Below, piece after piece: positions 49,520-59,729 of a DNA stretch of 64,000 nucleotides. This stretch comes from Epiperipatus broadwayi. Lineage: Eukaryota; Onychophora; Udeonychophora; Euonychophora; Peripatidae. The stretch is from assembly GCA_028023455.1 (NCBI GenBank), contig JAQFVV010006255.1, positions 4,634,501 through 4,698,500 of the forward strand, read 5' to 3'. Numbering within the stretch: position 1 is the stretch's first letter; each line of letters opens with the position of its first letter. The notes under the pieces were generated by a model. The model did not search any database, was not told the DNA's origin, and saw only the letters and a program-made list of their open reading frames with translations. The position numbers were made by a program, and so were the translations under genes.

Positions 49520-50454
49520 ATTAATGAAACTTAAAATAGTTAAACATTGGATAAATCAAATCCAAGCACATATAACAGGATTATTAGAAACAAAGATATA
49601 TGCAGGCTCACCAATAAATCCAGCTACCTATCTAAGGGGTCAGGGCTTCTCTTCATGTTCCAGAGATTCGTCCTCTCCATCTGCAGAAACTGGAATAGTT
49701 TCAAGATTGTCCTTTTAAAAATTTCAAAATACTTTACATTGATTCAACCTCCTAATAAAAACACTGACTCAAAAAATAATTACAATGAATATAGTGCTTG
49801 TATATATGCCAATACAAAAGCAAAAGACAGAATCTATAATTTCCAATATAAATTCAATTCTTGCCATGAATGCAAGCCCCACTGTTCTAGTTGGGGACTG
49901 CAACTCATCTTATGAAGAATTTATACATTCTACATAAAATAGCCATACCACTGCTTAGTGGACAGGGTTTTCTGCCAGAAGGGGCTGTCTCCTTTCGTAA
50001 TGGTCGGTTTGCAACATTAACAGATCTGAACTTTTACTTGCCATCACTGCATCATCTCATGGAGGTAAAATTGGTCCCAACCACGTTTTCTGATCATTCT
50101 GTCCAGTTAATCACGATCAATCTAAAAAAACTGCAAGTAGTTAATCATAAACTAACAAAAATGATGAGAGTACTTATCCCAACAAATGCGACAGTATTCC
50201 TCTTCTCGGAGACATATAGTCTGCTGCAGAAGGTTAAAGGGATGAGCCTCGATCCTATACAGCAATACCTGACTTTTATAAACATCTTGTCCTTCAATAT
50301 TGATCATGTAATAAGAAATCAACCATCACCATCAAGGCTTTTGCAATATGCCAATCAGATACATCAGAGACTAATGATGATGGCTCCAACACACAACACC
50401 CAAATACACATAAGAAAGCTGACTGATGCTTATAACAAGGCCTGGAATCACTGA
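49520..50454 (+). pseudogene. L1/Tx1-like LINE ORF2, endonuclease domain
   Basis: This is an AP-endonuclease-like domain that would nick target DNA. GLLETKIYAG near 49580 fits the ETK motif. VLVGDCNSSYEEF near 49880-49917 corresponds to the GDxN box. TFSDHSVQLITI at about 50080-50115 preserves the catalytic SDH. Two frame changes separate these motifs. The tail to 50454 (RLLQYANQIHQRLMM) is the usual linker toward the RT. Confidence 0.7.
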
Positions 50455-50583
50455 AAGAATATCTGAAGATAAAGAAAAGTAAGCTTTGCATGGTACAACA
50501 GCACACATGGACCCGCAAGTTTATCAAGTGGGCTTTGGGTTATGTACCTGACCTAAAGGTGCCAATGGCCATCCAGACTGCCA

Positions 50584-52581
50584 TTGTTCAAATACTTTCA
50601 AGGTAAGTTAAGTGCTGAGCCCCGCATTTTCTTCCCACCAAAAATGTTTGGAGAGGTTGAGAGTGAATTACCAGTTAGTGAAAATGATGTAATGGAGAAA
50701 ATGAGAACTGTCAGCAATGCTTGTCACCCAGGTGGCCATGGGATACCACTGTTCATTCTGAAGCATTTAAGTTTTTTTACAGCTAAATACCTCAAGGATT
50801 TAGCAAACCATCTTGCTTAAGAAATTAAGTCTACCACAGGGATATACTCTATGGCAATAGATAATAAGAAAAAGAAAGGCAAACCAATGCCAAATGAGTT
50901 TAGACCAATATCTGTGGGCCACTTCCTATTGGAAAAGATTATAAAAGATAAGATTGAGTCCTATATTTTTCCTACCATCAGTGAATCACAATTTTCAAAG
51001 AAGACATCATCAACAGTGCAAGCAGCATTGTTATTCAAGACCATGATGATAGCCACTAGGGTGAGAAAGAAATACAGCACAGTGGTGGTGCATATAGATA
51101 TTAGTTTAGCTTTCGATTCAGTGATAATCCCTGTGCTATTGGATATGCTCAAGCAGACTAAAATACCCAAAGCTCTGCTATATTTGACTGCAAACTTGAT
51201 ACTGAGCAGAGAACTTAATATTACTATGAATGTCAAAAATTCACCCTCATTCATCCCAACACAATCACTATCCCAGGGGTCTTCTCTGAGTGCATTAATG
51301 TTTATTTATTATATCAATACACTTATTGAAAAAATCAATAGCACATTCATTGGACTTCAAATACCTGGTACAACCCAGAAGATTGCATGTCTCGCATACA
51401 CGGACAATATCACAGTCTTCTTGACAATCCAAGAAGCAAATACCACAGCTTCAGGCAGTGCTTAAACAATTCTCAAAACAATATGAAATGAGAATAAATC
51501 TGGAAAAGACTGCAGCCTGGACACTACTCACTGGAAGGCCATGTGGGCCAGTGTATCAAGCAAAACCTACTCCATTTTTAGGCTTTCCTTTTTTCTAGAG
51601 CCACTGGAATGAGATGTCAGATACAAGCCAAGCTCAAAGAAGTAAGTCAAAAGCATAGCTGAATCACTCTCAAAGGCATTTTTGTCCATGTATGCAAAGG
51701 TGCAACTGATTAACAAGCTTATAATAACCAAGATAACATATTATATGCCTGTAATTGAATTTTCAAAAAAATTTATGGCATCCATTAATTCCATATGTTG
51801 CAAACTCATCTGGGGGAAAAAGACAGTGGCAATTTCAATGTCAAAACTCAATTGCCCTCTTTTAGCAAATGGACTGGGGTTGCAAGGAATGCTATAATTT
51901 CTATACTCACTCAGATAACATTTACAGATAGGCCTCCTCCAAAAGATTGTTTTTTGGCAGTCACCATCTACCAATGCAGGAGAGAAAGAACAATCCTAGA
52001 GCAATTTGAACAAAAGTATAAATATTTGGAAAATATATAAGTTTATACATCAAAATAATCTCAATGAGGAGATCAATACTAGAAATAGGAAACAAATACA
52101 AATATCTGATCAAGCAATACAAAAGATGGCAACTAGAACCTAAATTCATAGATTTTATAATCAAAATGAATTTGAATGCTTTATCTACTAAATATTTTTT
52201 ACATCACAGAAGAATGTACAGGCCAGTTGATCCTTTCTGTGGCCTTTTTCATATGGCTGAGGAGACTTACGTTTCAATTGCAAGGCCATGGATCAGACTA
52301 GATGCATTCTGCAGGGGAAATATAGAAAACAAAACACTACAATGTTACAAATTATGTCAACTTACAAAAATAGGTCTGTACCAGCCATAAGGGCCTCAAC
52401 ATTTGTCTTATATGCACTTTGGTGCACTAGGTGTGCATTTGTATTGGGTAATAATCCCAGAAGGCATCCAGCCACATTTGAGAATAAGTTAATTAAAATT
52501 CAAGTTAGAGACAAACAGATCACCAGCCCGGGTATTTATGCAGCTACTTGGTCCCTGCTCAGACAAACAGCAAAGTTATAA
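50584..52581 (+). pseudogene. L1/Tx1-like LINE ORF2, reverse transcriptase domain
   Basis: The RT blocks come in order: KKKKGKPMPNEFRPISVG (from about 50870), VHIDISLAFDSVI (block A, first Asp present), LSQGSSLSALMFIYYINTLI (block B/B') and CLAYTDNITVFL, where the usual YADD has become YTDN, so a catalytic Asp is lost. KTAAWTLLTGRPCGPVY and the thumb follow in shifted frames to 52581, where YAATWSLLRQTAKL ends at a stop. In-frame stops at 50818-50820 and elsewhere confirm inactivity. The element is about 5.8 kb from ORF1 start to ORF2 end. Confidence 0.8.
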
Positions 52582-52604
52582 ATAATGGACAATCTATGTA
52601 GATA

Positions 52605-53045
52605 TTGTGTAAACCAATAAAACAACTTTTACATATGTAAAACTACAACTACAGACTACCCATGTAACCATAGCAATCTAAGCTATGTAAAACCCTTCTA
52701 ACTAATCCACAGCATAAATAAACTAACCTACCCCTATGGATTGCCGATAAAACCATGGCAATCCAAGGCAAGTAAAAACCCTTGTAACTAATCCACAGCA
52801 AGACAATTTTTTTGTAATCTCATGTAAATCAATAAATCAACTTTTATATATGTAAACCTATATCTATGGATTCCCCATGTAACCACAACAATGCAAGTTA
52901 TGTAAAACTATGTAACTAATTCACAGCATGTAAAAATTCCTGCAATCCTGTGTAAAACAATAAATCTACTTTTATATATGTAAACCTACAATTACAGATT
53001 GCCCATGTAAACACAACAATCCAAGCTATGTAAACTCTTGTAACC
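52605..53045 (+). repeat. Tandem repeats in the LINE 3' region
   Basis: About four diverged units of roughly 100-130 bp start near 52615, 52716, 52833 and 52960. Each contains an AATAAA-like start, CTTTTATATATGTAAACCTA, CCATGTAACCACAACAAT and AGCTATGTAAAAC, often followed by TAACTAATCCACAGCA. They follow the ORF2 stop directly and are probably the 3' UTR of this LINE. Confidence 0.75.
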
Positions 53046-53115
53046 TTTAAGACATATAAAGCTTATCGTTGAAACATCATCATCATCATCATCATCATCA
53101 TAATAATAATAATTT
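53046..53115. repeat. (CAT)n(AAT)n microsatellite at a LINE 3' end
   Basis: On the minus strand this is an (ATT)n(ATG)n tail directly after the CR1/Jockey-group LINE coding region, the usual way such LINEs end. It also marks the tail-to-tail junction with the plus-strand LINE. Confidence 0.8.
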
Positions 53116-54655
53116 AATTTATTAAACATATAATCTCCTTGTGATAAAAAATCACGCATGGAGCTTAACAAAAGTACATGTGCAAATAAAATAAAAAACA
53201 TTAACATTATAATAGAAATAAAAAGTTTTTTGTTATCATCAATAATAATCCAGTCCATAATGAATTTTCTCAAAGTTTTCCTTGATAGGTCATTGACATT
53301 AAATCCAATGTTCCTTATAAAAATATTATAAAATCTTGGACCAAGATAACATTTCTGATATCTACAATGAGTTTTAAAGTATGCTGGTTCAAATAATAAA
53401 TCAAAATCACTTGATCTAGTTACCATTATTGATGAAGAATTATGTTTATTCATTTCTTTGTATTTAATATAATAACACAAAATATTCACTAAAAATAATT
53501 GATGAATAGTCAAAACTCCAGCACACTTATATAATTCAAACCTTGACAAATCCAAAGGTTTAAACAAAATAATTCTTAATGTAAAATTTTGTAGTGTTTG
53601 TAAAGACTTCAAAAAATATGATGCAGTGCCACCCCATAATGTTATACCATAACAAAGTCTGCTTAAGAAAATTTGTTTATATATACTTAATAGTACAAAT
53701 TTATTCAAACAATCTTAATCTATAAAAAAAAAAAAAATTAAGTTTTCTTAATTTTATTTGAAGCCAAAAAATATGCTTATCCCAATGTAAATATTCATCC
53801 AAAACCAAGCCAAGATAAGAAATTGTTGAAGTCCTGGTAATTTTATGACAAGAGGTTTGATTCACATAAGGCAATTGAATTAACAAGTCTTTTGCTGGAA
53901 AATTTTTAAAAGAATATATTATGTAATTACACTTATTAATATTTAGCAGTAATCTATTATTGTTCATCCATTGTGTAATTTTAAATAAATCTTCATTCAC
54001 AAGTTTCTCAAGTAAACTGTATGAAACTGCTGAAGTAACCAAAGCAGTATCATCTGCAAAACAAAAAATGTTAGAATGAAGAGAAAGATCAAGCAGATCG
54101 TTAATATAAACAGTAAATAACAATGGACCTAGGACTGAACCTTGAGGAACTACATATCTAATTATTTCAGAATCACTCAAAAAATTATTAATTTTAACAA
54201 ATTGGCTTCTATTACTCAAATAAGATGTAAACCATTCAAGCATAGTACTCCTTATGCCACAACAGTGTAACTTAATTATTAATATATCAAGTGGAAGACA
54301 GTCAAATGCTTTCCACAAATCTAAATAAATGCCTATAGTTTTGTAACCTTTTTCTAAAGATTCAGTGATGACTGAAACATGTTCAGATAAAGCCAGTTCT
54401 GTAGATCTTCCTGGCAAAAATCCAAATTGATTATGTGAAAATAAATTATATCTTTGAAAAAACAAAACAATTCTGTTTTTTACACACATTTCCAAAATTT
54501 GAGACAAGGTTGATAAAATAGAAATTGGCCTGTAGTTTTCCAAACACTGCCTATCTCCAATCTTAAAAATAGGTGTAACAATAGCAGATTTTAAATAATC
54601 TGGAAATATACCTGAATCAAAAGAAGAATTAAATAAAAAACATAAAATTGGTAAA
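53116..54655 (-). pseudogene. CR1/Jockey-group LINE reverse transcriptase (5'-truncated)
   Basis: This would copy LINE RNA at a nicked target. The minus strand reads FDSGIFPDYLKSAIVTPIFK and NYRPISIL (finger), GFLPGRSTELAL, IYLDLWKAFD (block A; first Asp present), YVVPQGSVLGPLLFTVYIND (block B) and FCFADDTALV (catalytic FADD). From the thumb on it reads YLGLVLDEYLHWDKHI and YGITLWGG...LQTLQNFTLRI. The long frames are 53701-54543 and 52992-53708. They are separated by one frameshift at an A/T run (about 53726-53739). The endonuclease end is missing: the sequence meets a microsatellite at 54653. Catalytic residues are intact, so this copy is younger than the other LINEs here. I cannot fix the exact clade. 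Confidence 0.85.
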
Positions 54656-54729
54656 AAAAAAAAAAAAAAAGAAGAAAAAAAAGAAGGAGGAGGAGGGGGA
54701 GGAGAAGGAGAAGGAGGTTAAGAAGAAGA

Positions 54730-54789
<60 letters not shown>

Positions 54790-54790
54790 T
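54653..54790. repeat. Purine-rich tract and (TTA)n microsatellite
   Basis: An A run grades into (AAG)/(GGA) repeats, then about 20 TTA triplets. It abuts or interrupts the 5' end of the RT remnant. The frames read through it as poly-Tyr or poly-Ile are artefacts. Confidence 0.9.
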
Positions 54791-54907
54791 CAATTTCATT
54801 ATTATAAATTATCTCCATCATTTTTGTAAGTTTCATTTTTATAATTTTGTTTTCAGGAAAAATAATTCACTTTATAAAAAAGAAAAAAAATTACTTTGAA
54901 TCTTTAA

Positions 54908-55303
54908 ATTTATTAAACGCACATTGATTACATAAGTAATATTTACTGAGGCTATAACCTCGATAAAATGCATGTAAAATGCGATAGGAGCTTACGCTAT
55001 GGAAGAAAAGAGGGGAACCCTTCTAACTATAAAATCTTTCCATTGACTCATTGTAAATCGAAAGATTTCGCGAGTATTAATGTGTAATAAGAAATGTGGA
55101 CTTAATCAGTGAAGTATTGAATAGCTTCACGCTCGCAGATCTAACCGCTTCAGCTTCACCTATTTAAATAGAAAGTAGGTTGAAGTAAAGAAGAGTTCCC
55201 CTCTTTTCTTCCATAGTGTAAGCTTGTGGGTAAACACCTGTAGAGGTCCCTACTTCGCATTTTACACGCATATTATCGAGGTTATAACCCCAGTAAATAT
55301 TAT
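54908..55303. mobile_element. Palindromic retroposon, 13-bp target duplication
   Basis: Exact direct repeats TTTGAATCTTTAA flank it (54895-54907 and 55304-55316). The arms are inverted copies: ACTGAGGCTATAACCTCGAT on the left against ATCGAGGTTATAACCCCAGT on the right, and CTATGGAAGAAAAGAGGGGA against TCCCCTCTTTTCTTCCATAG. The 5' end ATTTATTAAACGCACATTGA matches the insert at 12796. The centre (GAAAGATTTCGCGAG, CTTCACGCTCGC) resembles the unit at 17608-18140. It is non-coding and CpG-containing. The target length is unlike MITEs. Confidence 0.8.
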
Positions 55304-55316
55304 TTGAATCTTTAAG

Positions 55317-56627
55317 CAAATTTTTTTTTTTTAAAGGTAATTAATATGAATTATATCAAAAGTAATGAAAATTTTATAAAGTTTTTTTTTTATGAATCAT
55401 TTTAAGCATATTACCTATCAAATCTTTTAGATTTATTTTGGACTCCGCAAAATCTAAAAAATTTGATTCCATCACAAAAATGTATAAAAAGATATTAATC
55501 AATTTATTAAAATATTACACACACTTTTTAAAAAAATTAAAGATGTATATATAGATAATAAAAATTCTTATTACATTTTTTTAAATTTAAATTGATTTGT
55601 ATAAACGTATAAAAAATTTTTTAAAAAAATCAAAATTCAACCTATGCATTTTATCTTTAAAAGCACATTAAAGTTACAGTTTTTATTCACTTTATAGATA
55701 TATATTCACAATTTTTTAACAAAATAACTGTGATTACTATATTTCACTTCTCGTGCTTCTAGACCTGAACATTTGTAAAAGTAAATATAAAGAGTTCTTT
55801 TTTATAACTTTTTTTCTGAAAATTATGATCATAAAAATATTCATAAAGTCAGAAATCAAAATATTCTTAAAATCAGAGATCAAAATAGTAATAAACACTG
55901 TTCTGAAGAAAAATCATTTTAATGAAATAGGTAAAATTTTAAAAAATCTTTTAAATATCCCAATAAAAATCAAAGGTCTTTCAATTAGCCTTTTAAATAT
56001 GATAGCAACTCTCATCATGTTTCTGAAATACCTGATGGTGATTAATATTTAGTAGTTTCAGTTTTTGTTTTATCCTTTATCAAAAATTGTCAAGATGTGG
56101 TTAACTATATTGAAGTATTATGTATTCTCTTTAAAAAAAAGTGAGTAAAACTTTGTGATACATTATAGTGAAAGTTTTCTTTACAAAGAAACATACAATA
56201 GGTAATATCATAGAAATGTTTCTATACATCATATAATTGAATATATTACAATTATCTATTTTGCTTAAAAGACACTATTGCAAGCTGAAAAATGATTAGC
56301 ATATATAATATACATATTTATGATTCACAGATTATTTTAAACTGTCATTACAAAACTTATCTTCAGCTATTTCTACTATTTATTTTTCACCTTTTTTTTT
56401 CGAAATTAAGATGACCACATTTATTAATGATGGTTTAGTGATGGTAATGATATAGAATGTAAGAAAAAGTCATTAATCAGAGAAAAAAAAATGTATAAAG
56501 TTTTTCTTGCTTGAAGATATTCATTTTCATTTAAAAATAAGTAAATATATTAATCAATGATAAGGATTACAAGACATTAGTCGTCAGTGTTTTTTAAATT
56601 CTCTATTTTTTTCCTTTGTAAAACAAG
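55317..56627. other. AT-rich stretch, no supported gene
   Basis: A 99-codon frame at 55753-56052 is background-like in composition and matches nothing I recognise. See the rejected list. Confidence 0.4.
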
Positions 56628-56793
56628 CAATTACAAACCATCACATGATCACATTTCCTATACTAGCACATTAATTGTTGATAAACAGAGCAAAACTCTC
56701 CATACAGTATTGCCACCTATGCTAAACAGAGTAATCAATGGATGCCAGAAGGCTTGTGCATAAAATCCCTATCTAATGCCTACTCATCCAATA

Positions 56794-56835
56794 TCCCCAG
56801 ACTAGTTTCTGGCTTGTGGCCTTCGTCAGTGAGGA
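56794..56835 (-). ncRNA. Type I hammerhead ribozyme, unit A
   Basis: On the minus strand: stem I TCCTCA / TGGGGA (six pairs, one G-U); CTGACGA (CUGANGA box, plus 56823-56829); stem II GGC-CACAA-GCC; GAAA (plus 56806-56809); minimal stem III of two pairs (A-U, C-G) around a two-base loop in ACTAGT; cleavage triplet GTC. Cleavage would fall between plus positions 56800 and 56799. An A-A apposition sits at the base of stem II, which may lower activity. ACTAGT is self-complementary, so two copies could pair into the dimeric hammerhead form described for two-pair stem III ribozymes. Confidence 0.85.
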
Positions 56836-57247
56836 GCTTTGGATCTGAGAGCACTGCATCTAGATATTAGGATCTAATGCAACCCTCTAGCAACCACCTT
56901 TTATCTCTACTTAACTACAAGACTATGAGAATAAAATTGAAAACAAAAAATATTTTCAATCTAAGCTCAATAGCTTATATAGTCATATGGGTCTGAACTC
57001 AGTTCAGCACCCATACATTTTGGTGTCTTTGGCTCTTTTACAACCATAGCCACCACTATCCTATTAGGCAGGATTGGTGTTAAACCATTAAGCATCACAT
57101 GATCACATTTCCTATACTAGCACATTAATTGTTGATAAACAGAGCAAAACTCTCCATACAGTATTGCCACCTGTGCTAAACAGAGTAATCAATGGATGCC
57201 AGAAGGCTTGTGCATAAAATCCCTATCTAATGCCTACTCATCCAATA

Positions 57248-57289
57248 TCCCCAGACTAGTTTCTGGCTTGTGGCCTTCGTCAGTGAGGA
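57248..57289 (-). ncRNA. Type I hammerhead ribozyme, unit B
   Basis: Identical in core and stems to unit A and exactly 454 bp away. Cleavage at both sites in a minus-strand transcript would release a 454-nt RNA with ends suitable for circularisation. Confidence 0.85.
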
Positions 57290-57619
57290 GCTTTGGATCT
57301 GAGAGCACTGCATCTAGATATTAGTATCTAATGCAACCCTCTAGCAACCACCTTTTATCTCTACTTAACTACAAAACTATGAGAATAAAATTGAAAACAC
57401 AAAAAATATTTTCAATCTAAGCTCAATAGCTTATATAGTCATATGGATCTGAACTCAGTTCAGCACCCATACATATAAGCTATTGAGCTTAGATTGAAAA
57501 TATTTTTTGTGTTTTCAATTTTATTCTCATAGTTTTGTAGTTAAGTAGAGATAAAAGGTGGTTGCTAGAGGGTTGCATTAGATCCTAATATCTAGATGCA
57601 GTGCTCTCAGATCCAAAGC

Positions 57620-57661
57620 TCCTCATTGATGAAGGCCACAAGCCAGAAACTAGTCTGGGGA
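57620..57661 (+). ncRNA. Hammerhead ribozyme, unit C, probably inactive
   Basis: It has the same stems as units A and B, but the box reads TTGATGA: the invariant C at the first position is T. GAAA, stem III and GTC are intact. Being in the opposite orientation to A and B, it would be transcribed from the plus strand only. Confidence 0.8.
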
Positions 57662-57787
57662 TATTGGATGAGTAGGCATTAGATAGGGATTTTATGCACA
57701 AGCCTTCTGGCATCCATTGATTACTCTGTTTAGCACAGGTGGCAATACTGTATGGAGAGTTTTGCTCGGTTTATCAATTACAAACCA

Positions 57788-59417
57788 ATGAAGAAAAAAT
57801 TATTGTAACCGATTTTAACATGTAGAATCATATGAACAATTAAAATATAGTGCAAATAAAAATTATTTCTTCTTAAGCAAATAGACATTCGTTATATGTA
57901 GTACATATAAATGATAAATATAATTTAACATATATATATATATATATGTGTGTTTGTTTATGTATACATATATACTTAATAAAGATCAAAATGCTGCAAT
58001 ATATTTGTGATATTTTGTATACATACATAAATATAATTTATTGTTGCTTTTTTGTATTTAAATTTGTAATTTATATATATAACTATAATCTATGATCTTG
58101 TGAGATTCAGGAAACTCTTTGACATATTCAGGTATAATTGATAAATAGTTATATTTACAAAAGATATACAGTATTTTACATAAACATGTAAGAAGAAAAA
58201 AGTTTTTTTTTAATTTTTCAGTAATCAATAACCTTTATAAATGGCACAAGAGTTCTAATGGTTTTTTTATTATTTATATATATACTTCTACACAACACAT
58301 AAATTTCATAATTGTTTAGGCAAAATAAATTTTTATTCAAAGCTCTTTTTTTTTTCGTTCTTGTATGTAGTTACAAATAGATAGCTTTGAATATTTAAAT
58401 TTACAATACATAAATGAAAAAAAAAATTAGAACATAGATTTTAAAAATTTATTAATAAAAAAATATAAATACAAAATAAATTTTTAAAAAACCACTTCTT
58501 CATTTAAAAAAGATCAATTTGACAAATGCAATGATAGTATAAAAAAAAAAAAAAGGTAAAAAGAGTAATTAAAAAAACAAAGAAATAAAGAATGAATAAT
58601 AAGCAAATAAATGTTATCATTTATTGTGTTATAAAAAAAAAATGATAATAAACCAAAAAAACAACTACAAAGAATTATAATTTTTTAATAAATAATAAAA
58701 AAAATTATTTAAAAAAAACTTCAAATGGTTTAATTATAAATATATAACTAATCTCTGAGACAAATAACATCTTCAAATAATTCCTATTTCTGCTGCATCT
58801 TATAACTATTCAGATAAAAAAAAATGAAAAATTGATGAAATTATTCAAATGTTAATTTATAGATATCAGGTTTTTAAAAAAAGTAACGAAAATTTTTAAT
58901 TTAAAAACTACACCTTGAACAGTATGGTAACAAAACTATATTGTAAAAATGTAACACTTTAAAACCTAACAAATATTTCTTGGAAACAAAAATAAACTTG
59001 AAAATTTACAATGTATATATCTATATCCTGTTTAGTGTCAAAACTTTTTGCAAGGTTTTACCATTGCAATCATCAATTTGTACGCACTATTTTTATTTAC
59101 AACCAATTATTTGCTATAATGATTGTGAAAAAAATGTCAATTTTTTTTAAATCACCATTTTGTAAGATTGATGACATCATAAAATAATGACTTTACATCA
59201 ACCAAAAGAAAATTGTTGATATCTGTGCAATACAGAGTTTATTGATTACACACAGTATAGTATACAATGTTTTGATTGAAATGAGCAAAACTTCATGCTA
59301 ATTGTTCTAAAGTGCAAAATATAAAATGCGCTAACACGCACAAGCACACAAAGCTGAAGACAAATAAAGAAATGTATATATATATTTATTTTATTTTAAT
59401 GTATATATTTAATTAAG
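57788..59417. other. AT-rich stretch with TA microsatellites
   Basis: (TA)n tracts lie near 57928-57945 and 59365-59385. No gene was seen. Confidence 0.45.
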
Positions 59418-59461
59418 TGGCTAAGCGCTTTCAAGAGTCAGAGCTCTCATATTCATAGCCA
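59418..59461 (-). ncRNA. Hammerhead-like motif downstream of the PLE remnant
   Basis: On the minus strand TGGCT and AGCCA can pair as stem I. ATGAATA stands at the CUGANGA position (two mismatches). GAGAG/CTCT can form stem II, followed by GAAA and GCGCT with the same two-pair stem III geometry as at 56794, then a UU cleavage position. The changes at invariant core bases argue against activity now. The same block (CTCTTGAAAGCGCT) recurs in the palindrome at 47192-47604. Confidence 0.45.
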
Positions 59462-59528
59462 TTTTGTAAATAGATAAGAAATTGATTAGGAGCAATGTAA
59501 ATTTATGCAAATGCGATAGTTACATATT

Positions 59529-59729
59529 CTACTTTCTGGATATTTTGTAGCAAGAGGTTTTTCTATTTATGGTGTCGCTATCTCTAGCGATAAAGTAAGC
59601 CTCTTTTATCTTCCTTTTGAGATCATGTCGCTCTCTGCAAACCACCACTGGATCTCTAGGTTGGCAATCATGACCAACTGACATGCAGTGTTGTGCAAAA
59701 ACTATTTTGATTATAAAATTAAAATGTAA
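59529..59729 (-). pseudogene. Penelope-like element, GIY-YIG endonuclease C-terminus
   Basis: PLE proteins fuse a telomerase-like RT to a GIY-YIG endonuclease that opens the insertion site. Minus-strand translation gives FAQHCMSVGHDC, then VVVCRERHDLKRKIKEAYFI, then ARDSDTINRKTS, ending at a stop (59529-59531). The pattern H-x(n)-H-D, RK-x-x-EA-x-x-I and a closing IN matches the C-terminal half of PLE nucleases, including the conserved glutamate of KEA. The RT and the GIY-YIG strand itself are absent and a stop lies just upstream, so this is a 5'-truncated copy. The hammerhead-like motif follows 70 bp downstream, as in known PLE termini. Confidence 0.75.

Larger units (their letters stand above)
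56641..57774 (-). mobile_element. Retrozyme-like insertion with hammerhead ribozymes
   Basis: A 13-bp direct repeat CAATTACAAACCA flanks the insert exactly (56628-56640 and 57775-57787), so it entered as one piece. It holds two direct units with a 454-bp period (56639 and 57093 onward, both starting CATCACATGATCACATTTCC) and a third, truncated unit inverted relative to them (57473-57774). Units two and three form a palindrome with about 305-bp arms around a loop at 57437-57472. Each unit carries a compact hammerhead ribozyme. There is no coding sequence. Hammerhead-bearing tandem units with an inverted truncated copy are known from Penelope-like elements and the small non-coding retrozymes they are thought to mobilise. 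A PLE nuclease remnant lies at 59529. Confidence 0.85.

Noticed and set aside
54591-54899. Poly-Ile and poly-Tyr frames
   Set aside because: These are translations of the (TTA)n microsatellite.
55753-56052. 99-codon open frame on the plus strand (MLLDLNICKSKYK...)
   Set aside because: It is rich in Ile, Lys, Asn and Leu as expected from AT-rich background, has no recognisable domain, and at least one frame of this length is plausible by chance in 64 kb.
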